DNA of 64,000 nucleotides from Burkholderiales bacterium (GCA_016195825.1 JACPYV010000018.1:1-64000); one strand, 5' to 3'; shown: positions 50,321 to 59,500, counted from the stretch's first letter. The notes: generated from the sequence alone by a model not told the origin. Numbers and translations are program-made.

Positions 50321-51345
50321 GCCCGCGCATCCTCGTCACCGGCGGCAGCGGCTACATCGCCGGCGTGCTGACCCGTCAACTGCTGGCTGCCGGCTGGCAG
50401 GTCAACACCACGGTGCGCGACCTCGCACGCGAGCCGGCGCTGCGCCGATTGCTGGATGCGGAGGCAGGCGACGCGCGCGAGCAGCTGCGCTGCTTTGCCG
50501 CCGACCTGCGGGCCGACGCCGGTTGGGCCGAGGCAGCAACCGGCTGCAGCCATGTGGCCCACCTCGCGTCACCGCTGCCGGTGGGCGTGCCGCGCGACGC
50601 CAACGAGCTGATCGTGCCGGCGCGCGACGGCGCACTGCGCGCGCTGACTGCCGCGCGCGATGCCGGCGTGCAGCGCTTCGTGATGACGTCCTCGGTGGCG
50701 GCGATCGCCTACGGTCACGGCCCTGGCGAGCACCACTTCACCGAAGACGACTGGACCAACCTGGCCACGCCCGGCATCCCACCCTACATTCAGTCCAAGA
50801 CCGTGGCCGAGCGCGCGGCGCGCGACTGGGTGGCGCGCGAGGGTGGCGGGCTGGCCTTCTGCACCGTCAACCCGTCCGTCGTGCTGGGGCCGGTGGCCAG
50901 CGCCGATTACTCGGCCAGCGTCGTCATCGTGAAGAGCCTGCTGCAGGGACGCATCCCGGCCCTGCCCCACATCGGCTTCGGCGTCGTCGACGTGCGCGAC
51001 GTGGCTGACCTGCACTGGCGCGCGCTGACAGCGCCCGACATGGCCGACGAGCGCTTCATCGCCTGCAGCGGCTTCCTGTGGCTGCGCGAGATTGCCGCGG
51101 TGCTGCGCGCCGAACTGGGTGAGCAAGCGCGGCGTGTGCCGACGCTGCAGATGCCCGACTGGGCCGTGCGGCTGCTGGCCAAGGTCAGCCCCGCGGTGCG
51201 GGCTGCGGCAAGCGAGCTGGGGACGGCGCGGCACCAGGATGCCACGCATGCGCGGGAGCGGCTGGGCTGGGTGCCGCGGCCGCCGAGGGAGGCCATCGTG
51301 GCGACGGCGCTGGATTTGATATCGCTGGGCGTGGTGCGGACTTAG
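50317..51345 (+). CDS. NAD-dependent epimerase/dihydroflavonol reductase-like SDR
   Basis: A 342-residue extended SDR: ILVTGGSGYIAGVLTRQLLA (Rossmann G-x-x-G-x-x-A/G), VRDLAREPALRR, FVMTSSVAAIAY (catalytic Ser), PYIQSKTVAERA (Tyr-x-x-x-Lys) and NPSVVLGPV. The pattern is nearest dihydroflavonol-4-reductase-like and 3-beta-HSD-like NAD(P)-dependent reductases. ATG overlaps the Coa1 gene stop (ATGA). The stop codon is embedded in a 10-bp hairpin. Confidence 0.88.
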   Translation: MSPRILVTGGSGYIAGVLTRQLLAAGWQVNTTVRDLAREPALRRLLDAEAGDAREQLRCFAADLRADAGWAEAATGCSHVAHLASPLPVGVPRDANELIVPARDGALRALTAARDAGVQRFVMTSSVAAIAYGHGPGEHHFTEDDWTNLATPGIPPYIQSKTVAERAARDWVAREGGGLAFCTVNPSVVLGPVASADYSASVVIVKSLLQGRIPALPHIGFGVVDVRDVADLHWRALTAPDMADERFIACSGFLWLREIAAVLRAELGEQARRVPTLQMPDWAVRLLAKVSPAVRAAASELGTARHQDATHARERLGWVPRPPREAIVATALDLISLGVVRT

Positions 51346-51365
51346 GGCGGGTCACGACCCGCCCT
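51344..51365. terminator. 10-bp hairpin at the epimerase stop codon, no T tract
   Basis: AGGGCGGGTC (51344-51353) pairs perfectly with GACCCGCCCT (51356-51365). The TAG stop (51343-51345) overlaps the left arm. It lies between convergent genes and may stop transcription from both sides, though neither strand has a T run. Confidence 0.55.
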
Positions 51366-51377
51366 GCTTGCTGGCAC

Positions 51378-51845
51378 TCACTCGCAGCCTGCTTTTCGAA
51401 ACGCCGTTCTCAGCTCCAACAAGCGCTGCTGAGCAGCCGACCGGTCGGCCGCCGTCCTGGCCGCTTCTTCTGCCGATTCGGCCGCCGGAATCTGCTGATC
51501 CCACACCAGGCATTGCCGTTGCGTTGCAGGACTCAGCCTTTGTCGGCGGCCAGCCCGATCAAGCTGGCGAGCGTCCATCCCTGTGACCGGCCGGATCCCT
51601 TCGGCAAGCGCCTCGCGCTGACGTTCGCGGCTCACGTCCTTCCCAACCGCCATGCGTCCACTCGACTGGTTGAGCCCGCGCGTCGGCTCCACGTCCACCT
51701 TGCGAGCGCCCAGGCAGGGCGCGTCGGCGTACTGGACCTTGCCGTCCACTTCGCACTTGTAGACCGTGCGAGTGGGGGGTGGCAGCCCTTGCGCCAGTGT
51801 GCCCGTGAACGATAGAGCCAGGATCAGCGGGGACGCAGACCTCAC
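51378..51845 (-). CDS. Secreted DUF4124-like small protein
   Basis: A 155-residue protein. The likely start is GTG 51845, overlapping the helicase stop as GTGA. A short signal peptide (SPLILALSFTGTLAQG) is followed by TVYKCEVDGKVQYADAPC, a Cys-bounded beta motif very like the DUF4124 domain, then a charged helical tail ending in KAGCE. DUF4124 proteins are periplasmic and uncharacterised. Last gene of the minus-strand run from 55868. Confidence 0.7.
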   Translation of the reverse strand: MRSASPLILALSFTGTLAQGLPPPTRTVYKCEVDGKVQYADAPCLGARKVDVEPTRGLNQSSGRMAVGKDVSRERQREALAEGIRPVTGMDARQLDRAGRRQRLSPATQRQCLVWDQQIPAAESAEEAARTAADRSAAQQRLLELRTAFRKAGCE

Positions 51846-54073
51846 CGCCCCCGCCTCTGCCACAGCGGCTTCTTCCCTTTCAGGTGCCGCTCGATGCCGT
51901 CATTGAGCCGCGAGCGCAGGTCGATGACCGCCTCGACATGCCCGAACACCTCGGGGAAGCGTAGGTCCAGCCACAGCCACAGCGTGCACTGGCGCAGCGC
52001 CTGCTCCATGCGGTCCAGGCGGCTGTGCTCGTCGACGTCGTCCAGGAACCAGGGCGTACCAGCCTTGCCGGTGCGGGCGTGGCTGGCGGCCCAGGCCTGG
52101 AATTGCTCGACGACCTGGGGCAGGCGGTCGTCCACCGGCGCCTGCGCGTAGCGGAAGCGCTCCTGCAGCGGCAGCGAGCCGGCATTGCGGTCCAGCATCT
52201 CGGCCAGGCCCAGCATCTGCTCCAGCTCGGCCACTTCGAAGTGGGCGTCGTCCAGGCGCAGCTGCTGCATGAACACGGTCAGCACCTGGTGCAGGCTGGT
52301 CACGCCCAGCCGCGCCGAGATCGTCTGCACGTGGCGCCAGTTGGGCGCCACCGGACACTTGAAGTCGCGCGGTGCGCGTGGCTCCTTGGGGAGCAGCGAG
52401 CGCAGCGTCTTCATCGCGTCGGCCTCGGCCTCCTTGAGCACGCTGACGAAGCCCTCGTCGTGCATGCCGTAGCGGCCCGCGCGGCCGGCGATCTGGTGCA
52501 CCTCGCTGACGCTAAGCTCGCGGTCGCCGACGCCGTCGAACTTGGTCAGCGTGGAGAACAGCACCCGGCGTATGGGCAGGTTTAGGCCCATGCCGATGGC
52601 GTCGGTGGCGACCAGCACCTGGCTGGCGCCCACCGCGAAGCGTTCGGCCTCGCGGCGGCGAACCTCGGGCGGCAGCGCGCCGTAGATGACGCTGACGGCG
52701 TGGCCGTTCTGCGCGATCTGGTCGCGCAGCATCAGCACATCGCGGCGGCTGAAGGCCACCACGGCGTCACCCGCGTGCAGGTGCGTCATGGGCACGGGTG
52801 CCGGCATCAGCTGCACCTGCTGCTTGCGCTCGAAGACGCGGGTCTCGGGCTTTTCGCCGCACAGCTGCAGCAGCCGCTCGATGGCGGGCGCGGCATAGGC
52901 CGACGCGATGATGATGAGCTCGCGCGCCGGTACGCCGACGATGGCCTGGGTCCAGGCCCAGCCGCGCGAGTCGTCGAAGATCATCTGCGCCTCATCGATG
53001 ACGGCCACGTCGATGGTGTCGCGCGTGTTGACCATCTCGATGGTGCTGGACACGACGCGCGCACCGTCCGCCGGCACGTTCTCCTCGCCGGTCAGCAGCG
53101 AACAGGGCACGCCGCGGCCCACCAGGCGATCGCGGCCCTCCAGCGCCAGCAGCCGCAGCGGCGCAAGGTAGGCCCCGTCCAGGGCCTGCGCCAGCCGCTC
53201 GAAGGCCGAATACGTCTTGCCGCTGTTGGGCGGGCCCAGGTAGAGCGTGACCTTGCGACCCAGCTTGCGCGCGGCGTCGAAGCTGTCCGGGTAGCCCTGG
53301 AAGGCCAGCTCGCGGCCCAGGCTGGCCAGCGTGTCCTGCTCCTCAACCTGCTGCTCCCAGCGGTCCTGGGCGCGGGTCAGCGCGGCTTTCAGGTCCTCGA
53401 ACGGCATGGGCACGCCGCACTCGGCCTGCAGCCGCGGCAGCAGCGACGCGAGCTGGCTGGCATGGCCCATCGCGGCGCTGCGGGCGATGAGGTGGTTGAG
53501 GTGCAGCGCCAGCTCGGCCTTGTACGAGTACTCGGGCGCCTGGCCCAGCGCCGCGCGCAGCGCGTGGGCGTCGCCGTCGCGGAAGAAGGCCCACACCGGG
53601 CCCTCCGGTACTGGCACGCGGTGTGAGAGGTCGATGCGCCAGCCCTCCTCGGCCAGCGTGATGGGGTGCATGCACAGCCGCGTGAACACCAGGCCCTCGC
53701 GGCGCAGGCCCAGGCTTTCGAGCTGGGACATGCGCTGCTGCAGCTGCGGGCGCAGCGTATTGGTCTGCGGCGTGGCCTGCAGCTGCGCGAGCGCCACGGG
53801 GATGTGGGCGGGCAGGATCCAGCGGCTGGGCCGGCCACCGCCGGCAGCCCGGGAGATCTGGATGCAGCCCATGCGGTCCAGCGCGTCGTCGCTGCCGTCG
53901 TCCAGGTCGGCCGGCACCAGCACCTGGGGCAGGGCATGGGCGGCCTGGCGGATGCGGGCCCAGTCTTCGGGCGCCAGGCCCGCGGGAAAGCGCGCAGCGT
54001 GGCGGGGCTGGGGGAGGGGAAAGGCCGGCGCAGGCGGCCGGGAATCAGGGGAATCGAGAGGCAAGGACTTCAC
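51842..54073 (-). CDS. SUV3-like superfamily 2 RNA helicase
   Basis: A 743-residue protein. A long unique N-terminus (about 1-290) is followed by a helicase core: Walker A LGPPNSGKTYSAFERL, Ia PLRLLALE, motif II IDEAQMI (DEAQ), III SAYAAP, V ATDAIGMGLNL and VI HQIAGRAGRYG. A C-terminal domain like that of SUV3 (CPVAPNWRHVQTISARLG) ends with a basic tail (KGKKPLWQRRGR). SUV3 works with RNA-degrading enzymes in mitochondria; bacterial relatives exist in some proteobacteria with little functional data. It is 30 bases downstream of the GGDEF gene. Confidence 0.9.
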   Translation of the reverse strand: MKSLPLDSPDSRPPAPAFPLPQPRHAARFPAGLAPEDWARIRQAAHALPQVLVPADLDDGSDDALDRMGCIQISRAAGGGRPSRWILPAHIPVALAQLQATPQTNTLRPQLQQRMSQLESLGLRREGLVFTRLCMHPITLAEEGWRIDLSHRVPVPEGPVWAFFRDGDAHALRAALGQAPEYSYKAELALHLNHLIARSAAMGHASQLASLLPRLQAECGVPMPFEDLKAALTRAQDRWEQQVEEQDTLASLGRELAFQGYPDSFDAARKLGRKVTLYLGPPNSGKTYSAFERLAQALDGAYLAPLRLLALEGRDRLVGRGVPCSLLTGEENVPADGARVVSSTIEMVNTRDTIDVAVIDEAQMIFDDSRGWAWTQAIVGVPARELIIIASAYAAPAIERLLQLCGEKPETRVFERKQQVQLMPAPVPMTHLHAGDAVVAFSRRDVLMLRDQIAQNGHAVSVIYGALPPEVRRREAERFAVGASQVLVATDAIGMGLNLPIRRVLFSTLTKFDGVGDRELSVSEVHQIAGRAGRYGMHDEGFVSVLKEAEADAMKTLRSLLPKEPRAPRDFKCPVAPNWRHVQTISARLGVTSLHQVLTVFMQQLRLDDAHFEVAELEQMLGLAEMLDRNAGSLPLQERFRYAQAPVDDRLPQVVEQFQAWAASHARTGKAGTPWFLDDVDEHSRLDRMEQALRQCTLWLWLDLRFPEVFGHVEAVIDLRSRLNDGIERHLKGKKPLWQRRGR

Positions 54074-54103
54074 GGCGGAAGTGGAACACAGGCGCGCCGT
54101 CGC

Positions 54104-54826
54104 TCAAGCCCGCCGCGCATGCGCACGCTTGAGCCGGTACATCGCCTCGTCGGCCTTGTGCACCAGCACGCCGGGGGATTCGCCGTCGTCGGGGAAGACG
54201 CTGCAGCCAATGCTGGCCGACACCGACATGGGGTGGCCCGCCAGCATGCAGGGCGCGGCCAGGGCCTGTGCGATCTTGCCGGCCACCGCCTCGGCGTCCT
54301 CCCGCCGATGGGTGGCCACCAGCACGACGAACTCGTCGCCGCCGATACGGCACACCGTGTCGCTGGCGCGCACGGTGGCCATCAGCACCCGCGCCACGTG
54401 CTGCAGCAGCAGGTCGCCCACTGCGTGGCCATGCTCGTCGTTGACCTGCTTGAAGTCGTTCACGTCGAGGAAATAGATGGCCAGCAGGTGGTTGTGCCGT
54501 CGTGCCAGCGCCAGGTCGTGGGCCAGGCGGTCCCAAAGCACCTCGCGGTTGCTCAGCCCCGTCAGCGCATCAGTCTGGGCCGCCTGCAGGGCGACCTCCA
54601 GCGCCGCATGGGCGTTCTCGGCGGCCTGGGTGACGACCAGGTTCTGCGCGGTCAGGCGCTCGTTCTCGACGCGGGCGTCGCGCACCGCAACGAGGCCTTG
54701 TTCGCTGCGGGCGTCCTGGATGGCGGCCTGCAGCGCCAGCAGCGTGGCCTCGGCCGCGGCGATCTCGCGCCGCAGCACGATCAGCCGGTACTCGTCCGGG
54801 CTGTCGTGTGGTGGTTTGGACATCAT
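54104..54826 (-). CDS. Soluble diguanylate cyclase with coiled-coil N-terminus
   Basis: A 240-residue protein with no membrane segment. Residues 15-85 form a long coiled coil (LRREIAAAEATLLALQAAIQ). The GGDEF domain follows with DALTGLSNREVL, FLDVNDFKQVNDEHGH and an intact RIGGDEF; an RASD I-site lies five residues before. Consecutive ATGs at 54826 and 54823 can both serve. It is 11 bases downstream of the trypsin-like gene and upstream of the helicase, so it appears to belong to the same transcript. Confidence 0.9.
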   Translation of the reverse strand: MMSKPPHDSPDEYRLIVLRREIAAAEATLLALQAAIQDARSEQGLVAVRDARVENERLTAQNLVVTQAAENAHAALEVALQAAQTDALTGLSNREVLWDRLAHDLALARRHNHLLAIYFLDVNDFKQVNDEHGHAVGDLLLQHVARVLMATVRASDTVCRIGGDEFVVLVATHRREDAEAVAGKIAQALAAPCMLAGHPMSVSASIGCSVFPDDGESPGVLVHKADEAMYRLKRAHARRA

Positions 54827-54837
54827 GGCGTCCCCGT

Positions 54838-55614
54838 TCAACCGGGTTCGGTCAGAGTCATCACGATGTCGGGATACCAGGAGGCGTTCAGGCCCAGCGA
54901 CTCGTCGGCCGTCAGGTCGCGGTTGCCCATGTCCAGCCGCGAGGAGTGGATGCCCAGCAGCAGCCAGGGCAGTGGCGCACGGCCCGGTGCCCGCACGACG
55001 ACGGGCGCACCGCTGATGCCGCGGTGGGTGCGGGCGTCGGTCAGGAACCAGCCCATGCCTTGGAAGCGCCAGCCGTAGGGCGACGCCACCGCGCCCTGGC
55101 GCACGACGGGGAAATGGTGCAGCCCGTCATGAAAGCCCAGCGGGAAGCCGGGGATCAGCACCGCCTGCCCGATGCCGATGTCGTCGGCCGCGCCGGGCAG
55201 GTTCTCGGGCGTGAAGGCGGCCAGTGCGCCGCCGGTCGGCAGCGCGTCGGCCTGGATCTCCAGCACCGCCACGTCGATGCCGCCGCCGTCGTCTTCGCCC
55301 TGGCGCCAGTTGGCCAGCCCGTCACGGAACAGCAGCACCGAAAAACCGGTGGAGTCAGCCAGGTTCTCGGCGTCGGCATGCAACTCGATCTCGATGCGGT
55401 CCGGGTGATGGCCGCTCTCCTCGTCGATGAAGACATGGCGGCTGCTGACCAGGAACAGGCGCTCGTCGCGACGGAAGAAGAAACCGCTGGCGGTGGTCAG
55501 GCCCTCGGTGCCGACGAAGGTGGCGATGCGAACGGTGGCCAGCAGCAGCGGGTCGATGGCGGGCATCGCGGGCGCCTCAGCGCACGCCGGGAGCGGGCCG
55601 GCGGGCGCCGTCAT
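54838..55614 (-). CDS. Trypsin-like serine peptidase domain protein
   Basis: A 258-residue protein without a clear signal peptide. The triad of the trypsin-like fold can be read as VSSRHVF (His), GGGIDVAVLE (Asp) and THRGISGAPVV (Ser in G-x-SG-A-P), with GFPLGFHDGL between. The SGAP in place of GDSGGP is common in bacterial HtrA-like and intracellular trypsin-like proteins. ATG 55614 is six bases after the upstream stop and is preferred; ATG 55566 is an alternative. Target unknown. Confidence 0.75.
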   Translation of the reverse strand: MTAPAGPLPACAEAPAMPAIDPLLLATVRIATFVGTEGLTTASGFFFRRDERLFLVSSRHVFIDEESGHHPDRIEIELHADAENLADSTGFSVLLFRDGLANWRQGEDDGGGIDVAVLEIQADALPTGGALAAFTPENLPGAADDIGIGQAVLIPGFPLGFHDGLHHFPVVRQGAVASPYGWRFQGMGWFLTDARTHRGISGAPVVVRAPGRAPLPWLLLGIHSSRLDMGNRDLTADESLGLNASWYPDIVMTLTEPG

Positions 55615-55619
55615 GGCGC

Positions 55620-55868
55620 TCAGAATGCTGGCCGCGGCGCGGAGCGGGCGAGCAGTGCAGCCAGGTGCTTGCAGACGTTTTCGCCCGTGGTGGTCAGACG
55701 CAGCGAGCCGCCATGCCATTCCATCCAGTGCAGCGCGATGTAGTCCGCGATGTCCACCGCGTCGATCTCGGCGGCTCGTCGTCGCTTGAGCAGGTCGACG
55801 GTGGCCAGCAGTTCGTCGCGAAGGGCGTCGCGTCGCGTCACGGCAAGGAGCGGGGAGGCGGTGTTCAT
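55620..55868 (-). CDS. Small hypothetical helical protein
   Basis: An 82-residue protein; GGAGA precedes ATG 55868. It is helical with a basic RRR-AAEIDAVDIADYIALHW segment and ends SAPRPAF. No family recognised; the C-terminal part (LRLTTTGENVCKHL) resembles a small winged-helix end. First gene of a minus-strand run that continues into the trypsin-like, GGDEF and helicase genes. Confidence 0.65.
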   Translation of the reverse strand: MNTASPLLAVTRRDALRDELLATVDLLKRRRAAEIDAVDIADYIALHWMEWHGGSLRLTTTGENVCKHLAALLARSAPRPAF

Positions 55869-56010
55869 CAGGATCTCCAGTGAAGCAAGAGCGCGCTCGG
55901 GACTTGTCGTGGAGTGGAACACAGGCGCGTGACCCCCAAGTTTCTCAATTGACGCTGCCGAGCCGGCATGCGGACACTGCCGGCCCTTCTCATGCCTGAC
56001 CGGAGACGCC

Positions 56011-56811
56011 ATGTCACGCCCGCTGAACTCGCTCGTCGCCGCCTTGTCGCTGGGCATGGCTTGCGCTGCCGCCTCGGCCGCGACACCCGTGGCCAGCTAC
56101 CACTTCGGCGGCACGCTGGCGGCCGACCAGGCGGGTGTGCCCGCGCTGCTGGCCCTCGACCCGCTGGGCCTGAACGGCTTCGAGACGGCCACCGTGCATG
56201 GCGCCAGCCGCAGCGTCTACCGCTGGGCCGGCAACGGCGAGGACGCGCTGCAGCAGGCCGGCCTGACGTTGGCCACGAGCGGGCTGCTGGCCGACAACGC
56301 CAGCTACTCGGTCGCGCTGACCTTCGAGTTCGCGACGACGGCCCCCTTCGGCGGGGGCTGGCGCCGCGTCGTCGACACCGAGGGCCGGCAGTCGGACAAC
56401 GGCTTCTATGTGTCGCCGGACCAGCAGCTGCAGGCCGTGCAGGTGCAGCCCATCGCCAACGGCAGCACCACGTTCACGACACCGGGCTTCCACGACGTGC
56501 TGCTCAGTGTCAGCCCCGAGGCCGGGCAGCAGCGCGTGAAGGCCTATCTGGACGGCAGGCTGGAGTTTTCGACGCTGACCGACGTGTTCACGTTGGCCAA
56601 CCCCAACAACCCCGACCATCTGCTGACCTTGTTTGCCGACAACGTGGCGGCCAGCGCGCAGCAGGAGTACGCCAACGGCCGCATCGCGTCGCTCGCGCTG
56701 TACGACGGCGCGATCACGCCCAGCGCGGTGCCGGAGCCGCAGCGTGCGGTGCTGCTGCTGGTGGGGCTGGGTGCTTGCGTGCTGCGGGCGCGCCGGCACC
56801 GGTCGGCATGA
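56011..56811 (+). CDS. PEP-CTERM protein with LamG-like domain
   Basis: A 266-residue secreted protein; GGAGA lies before the ATG. Signal peptide MSRPLNSLVAALSLGMACAA, then a concanavalin/LamG-like beta sandwich (VASYHFGGTLAADQAGVPAL, SYSVALTFEFATTAP, RVKAYLDGRLEFS, GRIASLALYDGAI). The C-terminal sorting region is VPEPQRAVLLLVGLGACVLR followed by ARRH. It should be anchored and cleaved by an exosortase and may bind carbohydrate in the matrix. Confidence 0.88.
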   Translation: MSRPLNSLVAALSLGMACAAASAATPVASYHFGGTLAADQAGVPALLALDPLGLNGFETATVHGASRSVYRWAGNGEDALQQAGLTLATSGLLADNASYSVALTFEFATTAPFGGGWRRVVDTEGRQSDNGFYVSPDQQLQAVQVQPIANGSTTFTTPGFHDVLLSVSPEAGQQRVKAYLDGRLEFSTLTDVFTLANPNNPDHLLTLFADNVAASAQQEYANGRIASLALYDGAITPSAVPEPQRAVLLLVGLGACVLRARRHRSA

Positions 56812-56940
56812 CCGCTCTGACGAACTTCCACAACCCGGCCCGCGGCACTTGTGTGGCCCGCTGGCGCTGATTTGCCACACCGCCGGCCTGGAACCGCGCG
56901 TCGTCGACTGCCTGCAGACGCCGCCCGGCCTGGCGTCGGT

Positions 56941-57231
56941 TCAGCCCACGGCGTGTCGGCAGCGGTGGATGGACCAGGCCACCGTTGCCTGATCGATTGC
57001 CGCATGCACCGGTGAGGTCGCCAGCTCGGTGACGATGCCAGATGCGGCGCGTCGGCCGTCCTGCGCCGTTGCCCACAGCAGCATGTCGATGACCGAGCCG
57101 TCGGCGTGTTCGCAGATGCGCCGCAGCAAGAAGCCCGGCTGCTGCTGCAGCCACGTGTCGACGTCGGCATTGGCGACGATGAAGTCCTTCATCGTCAGCC
57201 CGGGCGCCAGCCGGAAGGTCGTGATCTCCAT
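56941..57231 (-). CDS. ABM-like small protein
   Basis: A 96-residue ferredoxin-like (ABM/EthD-type) protein: MEITTFRLAPGLTMKDFIVA, then WLQQQPGFLLRRICEHADGS and VIDMLLWATAQDG. Such dimeric proteins are monooxygenases or isomerases without cofactors. A second ATG at 57243 would add four residues and overlap the VOC gene. Third gene after SDR and VOC on the same strand. Confidence 0.78.
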   Translation of the reverse strand: MEITTFRLAPGLTMKDFIVANADVDTWLQQQPGFLLRRICEHADGSVIDMLLWATAQDGRRAASGIVTELATSPVHAAIDQATVAWSIHRCRHAVG

Positions 57232-57235
57232 GGCT

Positions 57236-57649
57236 TCACGCATGCGCGCCCCCGGCGTGCTGCCAGCTTTTGTAGACGAACTCCAGGCTGTGGCCATCGG
57301 GGTCAAGGACGTTGGCGGCGTAGTAGCGCGGGTCGTAGTGCAGCCGCGCGCCGGGTGCGCCGTTGTCCGTCGCACCGGCCGCCACCGCCGCGGCGTAGGC
57401 CGCTTCGACGGCCGCGCAGCTGTCGGCAACGAACCCGACGTGCACGGCGCGAGCGTCCGCCGCGCCGTGGCGAAGCCAGAAGAACATGCGGCCATGGGCG
57501 CCGAAGCCTTTGAGGTCCGGGTGGCCCGGCGGGCCATTGCGGCCGTCGTAGTCGAGGCGGTTGACGATGCCCAGTGGTGCGAGCGCACGGGCGTAGAAGG
57601 CGATGGCGCGGTCGAGGTCGCTCACCGAGAGGAAGACGTGGTCGAGCAT
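57236..57649 (-). CDS. VOC family (glyoxalase-like) protein
   Basis: A 137-residue VOC protein: MLDHVFLSVSDLDRAIAFYA at the N-terminus, HVGFVADSCAAVEAAYAAAV in the middle and NVLDPDGHSLEFVYK at the end, a metal-binding Glu position of this superfamily (LEFV). Likely an isomerase or dioxygenase of an unknown metabolite. ATG 57649 is the natural start; the longer frame to 57730 covers the upstream spacer. Confidence 0.88.
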   Translation of the reverse strand: MLDHVFLSVSDLDRAIAFYARALAPLGIVNRLDYDGRNGPPGHPDLKGFGAHGRMFFWLRHGAADARAVHVGFVADSCAAVEAAYAAAVAAGATDNGAPGARLHYDPRYYAANVLDPDGHSLEFVYKSWQHAGGAHA

Positions 57650-57707
57650 GGGGTTCCTGGCTTGAGCGTGCAGAGGGATGGTCGAATCGTGGGTCCGCAA
57701 GGGATCG

Positions 57708-58460
57708 TCAGATGACGTAGCCCCCCGCAACCTCGATGCTTTGCGCGTTGATCCAGCCGCTGTCCTCGGTGAGCAGCGATGCGATGACGCGCGCCACGTC
57801 CTCCGGCTCGCCGACGCGACCCAGCGCCGTCTGCGCGGCCAGCAGCGCCTCGAACTCGTCGTTCAGCCCGCCGCCCAGCTCTGTGCGGATGGCACCGGGC
57901 GACACCGCGTTGACGCGGATGCGGCGCTCGCCGAACTCCTTGGCCATGTAGCGCGTCAGCACCTCCAACCCGCCCTTGAAGGCGGCGTAGGGCGCCACGC
58001 CAGCGGTGGCCACGCGGGTCGTCGCGCTGGTGAGGTTGACGATGCTGGCCCCGTCACGCAGCAGCGGCAGCAGCGCCTGGGTCAGGAAGAACGGCCCCTT
58101 CAGGTGCACGTTCATCAGGCCGTCGAACTGGGCCTCAGTGACGGTCGCGATGGGGTTGAACAGGCCGTGGCCCGCGTTGTTGACGAGGCCGGCCAGTTGC
58201 GTGGCCTGCCACCTGGACGCCAGCACTTCGTCCACCGCGGCGCGGAAGGTCGGGAAGCTGGCGCTGTCCCCGACGTCCAGTGACAGCGCCGCCGCCCGGC
58301 CACCGCGGCCCTCGATCTGGCGGATGACGGCCCGGGCAGCGTCCGGATGGCGGTGGTAGGTCAGGATGACGCCCAGGCCGCGGCGAGCGGCCTCCAACGC
58401 GGTGGCGGCGCCGATGCCGCGGCTGCCGCCGGTGATGACGATGATGGATGGGCTGGTCAC
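57708..58460 (-). CDS. Short-chain dehydrogenase/reductase
   Basis: A 250-residue classical SDR with a GTG start preceded by GGAG. IVITGGSRGIGAATALEAAR (cofactor site, TGG-x3-G-x-G), LVNNAGHG (NNAG), IVNLTSATTRV (catalytic Ser/Thr region), YAAFKGG (Tyr-x-x-x-Lys) and VSPGAIRTEL. Downstream on the same strand are VOC and ABM-like genes, suggesting a small catabolic or detoxification operon regulated by the divergent AraC protein. Confidence 0.92.
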   Translation of the reverse strand: MTSPSIIVITGGSRGIGAATALEAARRGLGVILTYHRHPDAARAVIRQIEGRGGRAAALSLDVGDSASFPTFRAAVDEVLASRWQATQLAGLVNNAGHGLFNPIATVTEAQFDGLMNVHLKGPFFLTQALLPLLRDGASIVNLTSATTRVATAGVAPYAAFKGGLEVLTRYMAKEFGERRIRVNAVSPGAIRTELGGGLNDEFEALLAAQTALGRVGEPEDVARVIASLLTEDSGWINAQSIEVAGGYVI

Positions 58461-58594
58461 GGGCGGGCTCCGAAGGGGCAGGGGTTGGGATGGCTGAACG
58501 ATAGGGACGCGCCTCGCTTCAGGCGCACCGGTTTCTGCCCTATTCCTGCCCAATCCTGCTTTTCAACTTGCACCGTCTGCGGCCGTTCGGTCCA

Positions 58595-59500
58595 ATGCCC
58601 GCCATGCAACAGCAGTTGATCGAGCTCCGCGCCCTTGCCGCCCGTGCGCAGAACCGGCGCACGGAGACGGGCATTCCCCGCGTGGCCATGGTGCAGGGCG
58701 CCATCCCCGAGCACGAGCTTGCCGCCGTCTACGACCCCATGGTTAACCTCATCCTGCAAGGGGGAAAGACGATCACGGTCGGTGCGCAGACGCTGGACTA
58801 CGACCCCGCGACCTATTTCGTCATGTCGGTCGACCTGCCGGCGGCGGGCACGGTTCGCGCGGCTGCGGATGGGTCGCCCTACCTGGCTGTGGCGCTCTCG
58901 CTGGACGCCGGTGTACTGGCCAGCCTGCTGGCCGAGTTGCCCAATCCTGCCGTTGCCGCGAACGAAGCGCGAGCCTTTTCGGTGGCGACCGTCACGCCAG
59001 AACTGCTGGACGCCTGGGTCCGCCTGCTGAGGCTGATGGACCACCCGGCGGACGTCCCGGCGCTGGCGCCGGCCTTCGAGCGCGAGATCTTGTACCGCGT
59101 GCTGCGGGGGCCGATGGGCTGGATGCTGCGCGACATCGCCACGCCGGACACTGCGCTGGCCCGGGTCAACCGGGTCATCCAGCGCATCCGCCGCGAGTTC
59201 GCGCAGCCGCTGCACGTCGAGGACCTCGCCGGCGATGCCGCCATGAGCGTGTCGGCCTTCCACCGCCACTTCAAGGCCGTTACCGCGCTGAGCCCGCTGC
59301 AGTACCAGAAGCAGCTGCGGTTGTTGCAAGCGCGCCAGCTGCTGATCGCGGCGGGCCGCAGCGTCACGGCAGCGGCTCACGAGGTCGGCTACGAAAGCCC
59401 AACCCAGTTCAGCCGCGAGTACGGCCGCGCCTTCGGCCTGCCGCCGGCCAAGGATGCGGCGCGCATCGTCGCTGGCATCAAGGCGCGCGCGGCCGGCTGA
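58595..59500 (+). CDS. AraC family transcriptional regulator (cupin N-domain type)
   Basis: A 301-residue protein. The N-terminal AraC_N domain reads PEHELAAVYDPMVNLILQGG and GAQTLDYDPATYFVMSVDLP. The C-terminus has two helix-turn-helix motifs (LHVEDLAGDAAMSVSAFHRH and VTAAAHEVGYESPTQFSREY). Start ATG 58595; ATG 58604 is close. It is divergent from the SDR gene with 134 bases between, the usual arrangement for regulating that operon. Confidence 0.9.
   Translation: MPAMQQQLIELRALAARAQNRRTETGIPRVAMVQGAIPEHELAAVYDPMVNLILQGGKTITVGAQTLDYDPATYFVMSVDLPAAGTVRAAADGSPYLAVALSLDAGVLASLLAELPNPAVAANEARAFSVATVTPELLDAWVRLLRLMDHPADVPALAPAFEREILYRVLRGPMGWMLRDIATPDTALARVNRVIQRIRREFAQPLHVEDLAGDAAMSVSAFHRHFKAVTALSPLQYQKQLRLLQARQLLIAAGRSVTAAAHEVGYESPTQFSREYGRAFGLPPAKDAARIVAGIKARAAG

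Noticed and set aside
56812-56940. Possible small gene between the PEP-CTERM and ABM-like genes
   Set aside because: Short frames on both strands have no start with a ribosome site and no conserved-looking sequence.
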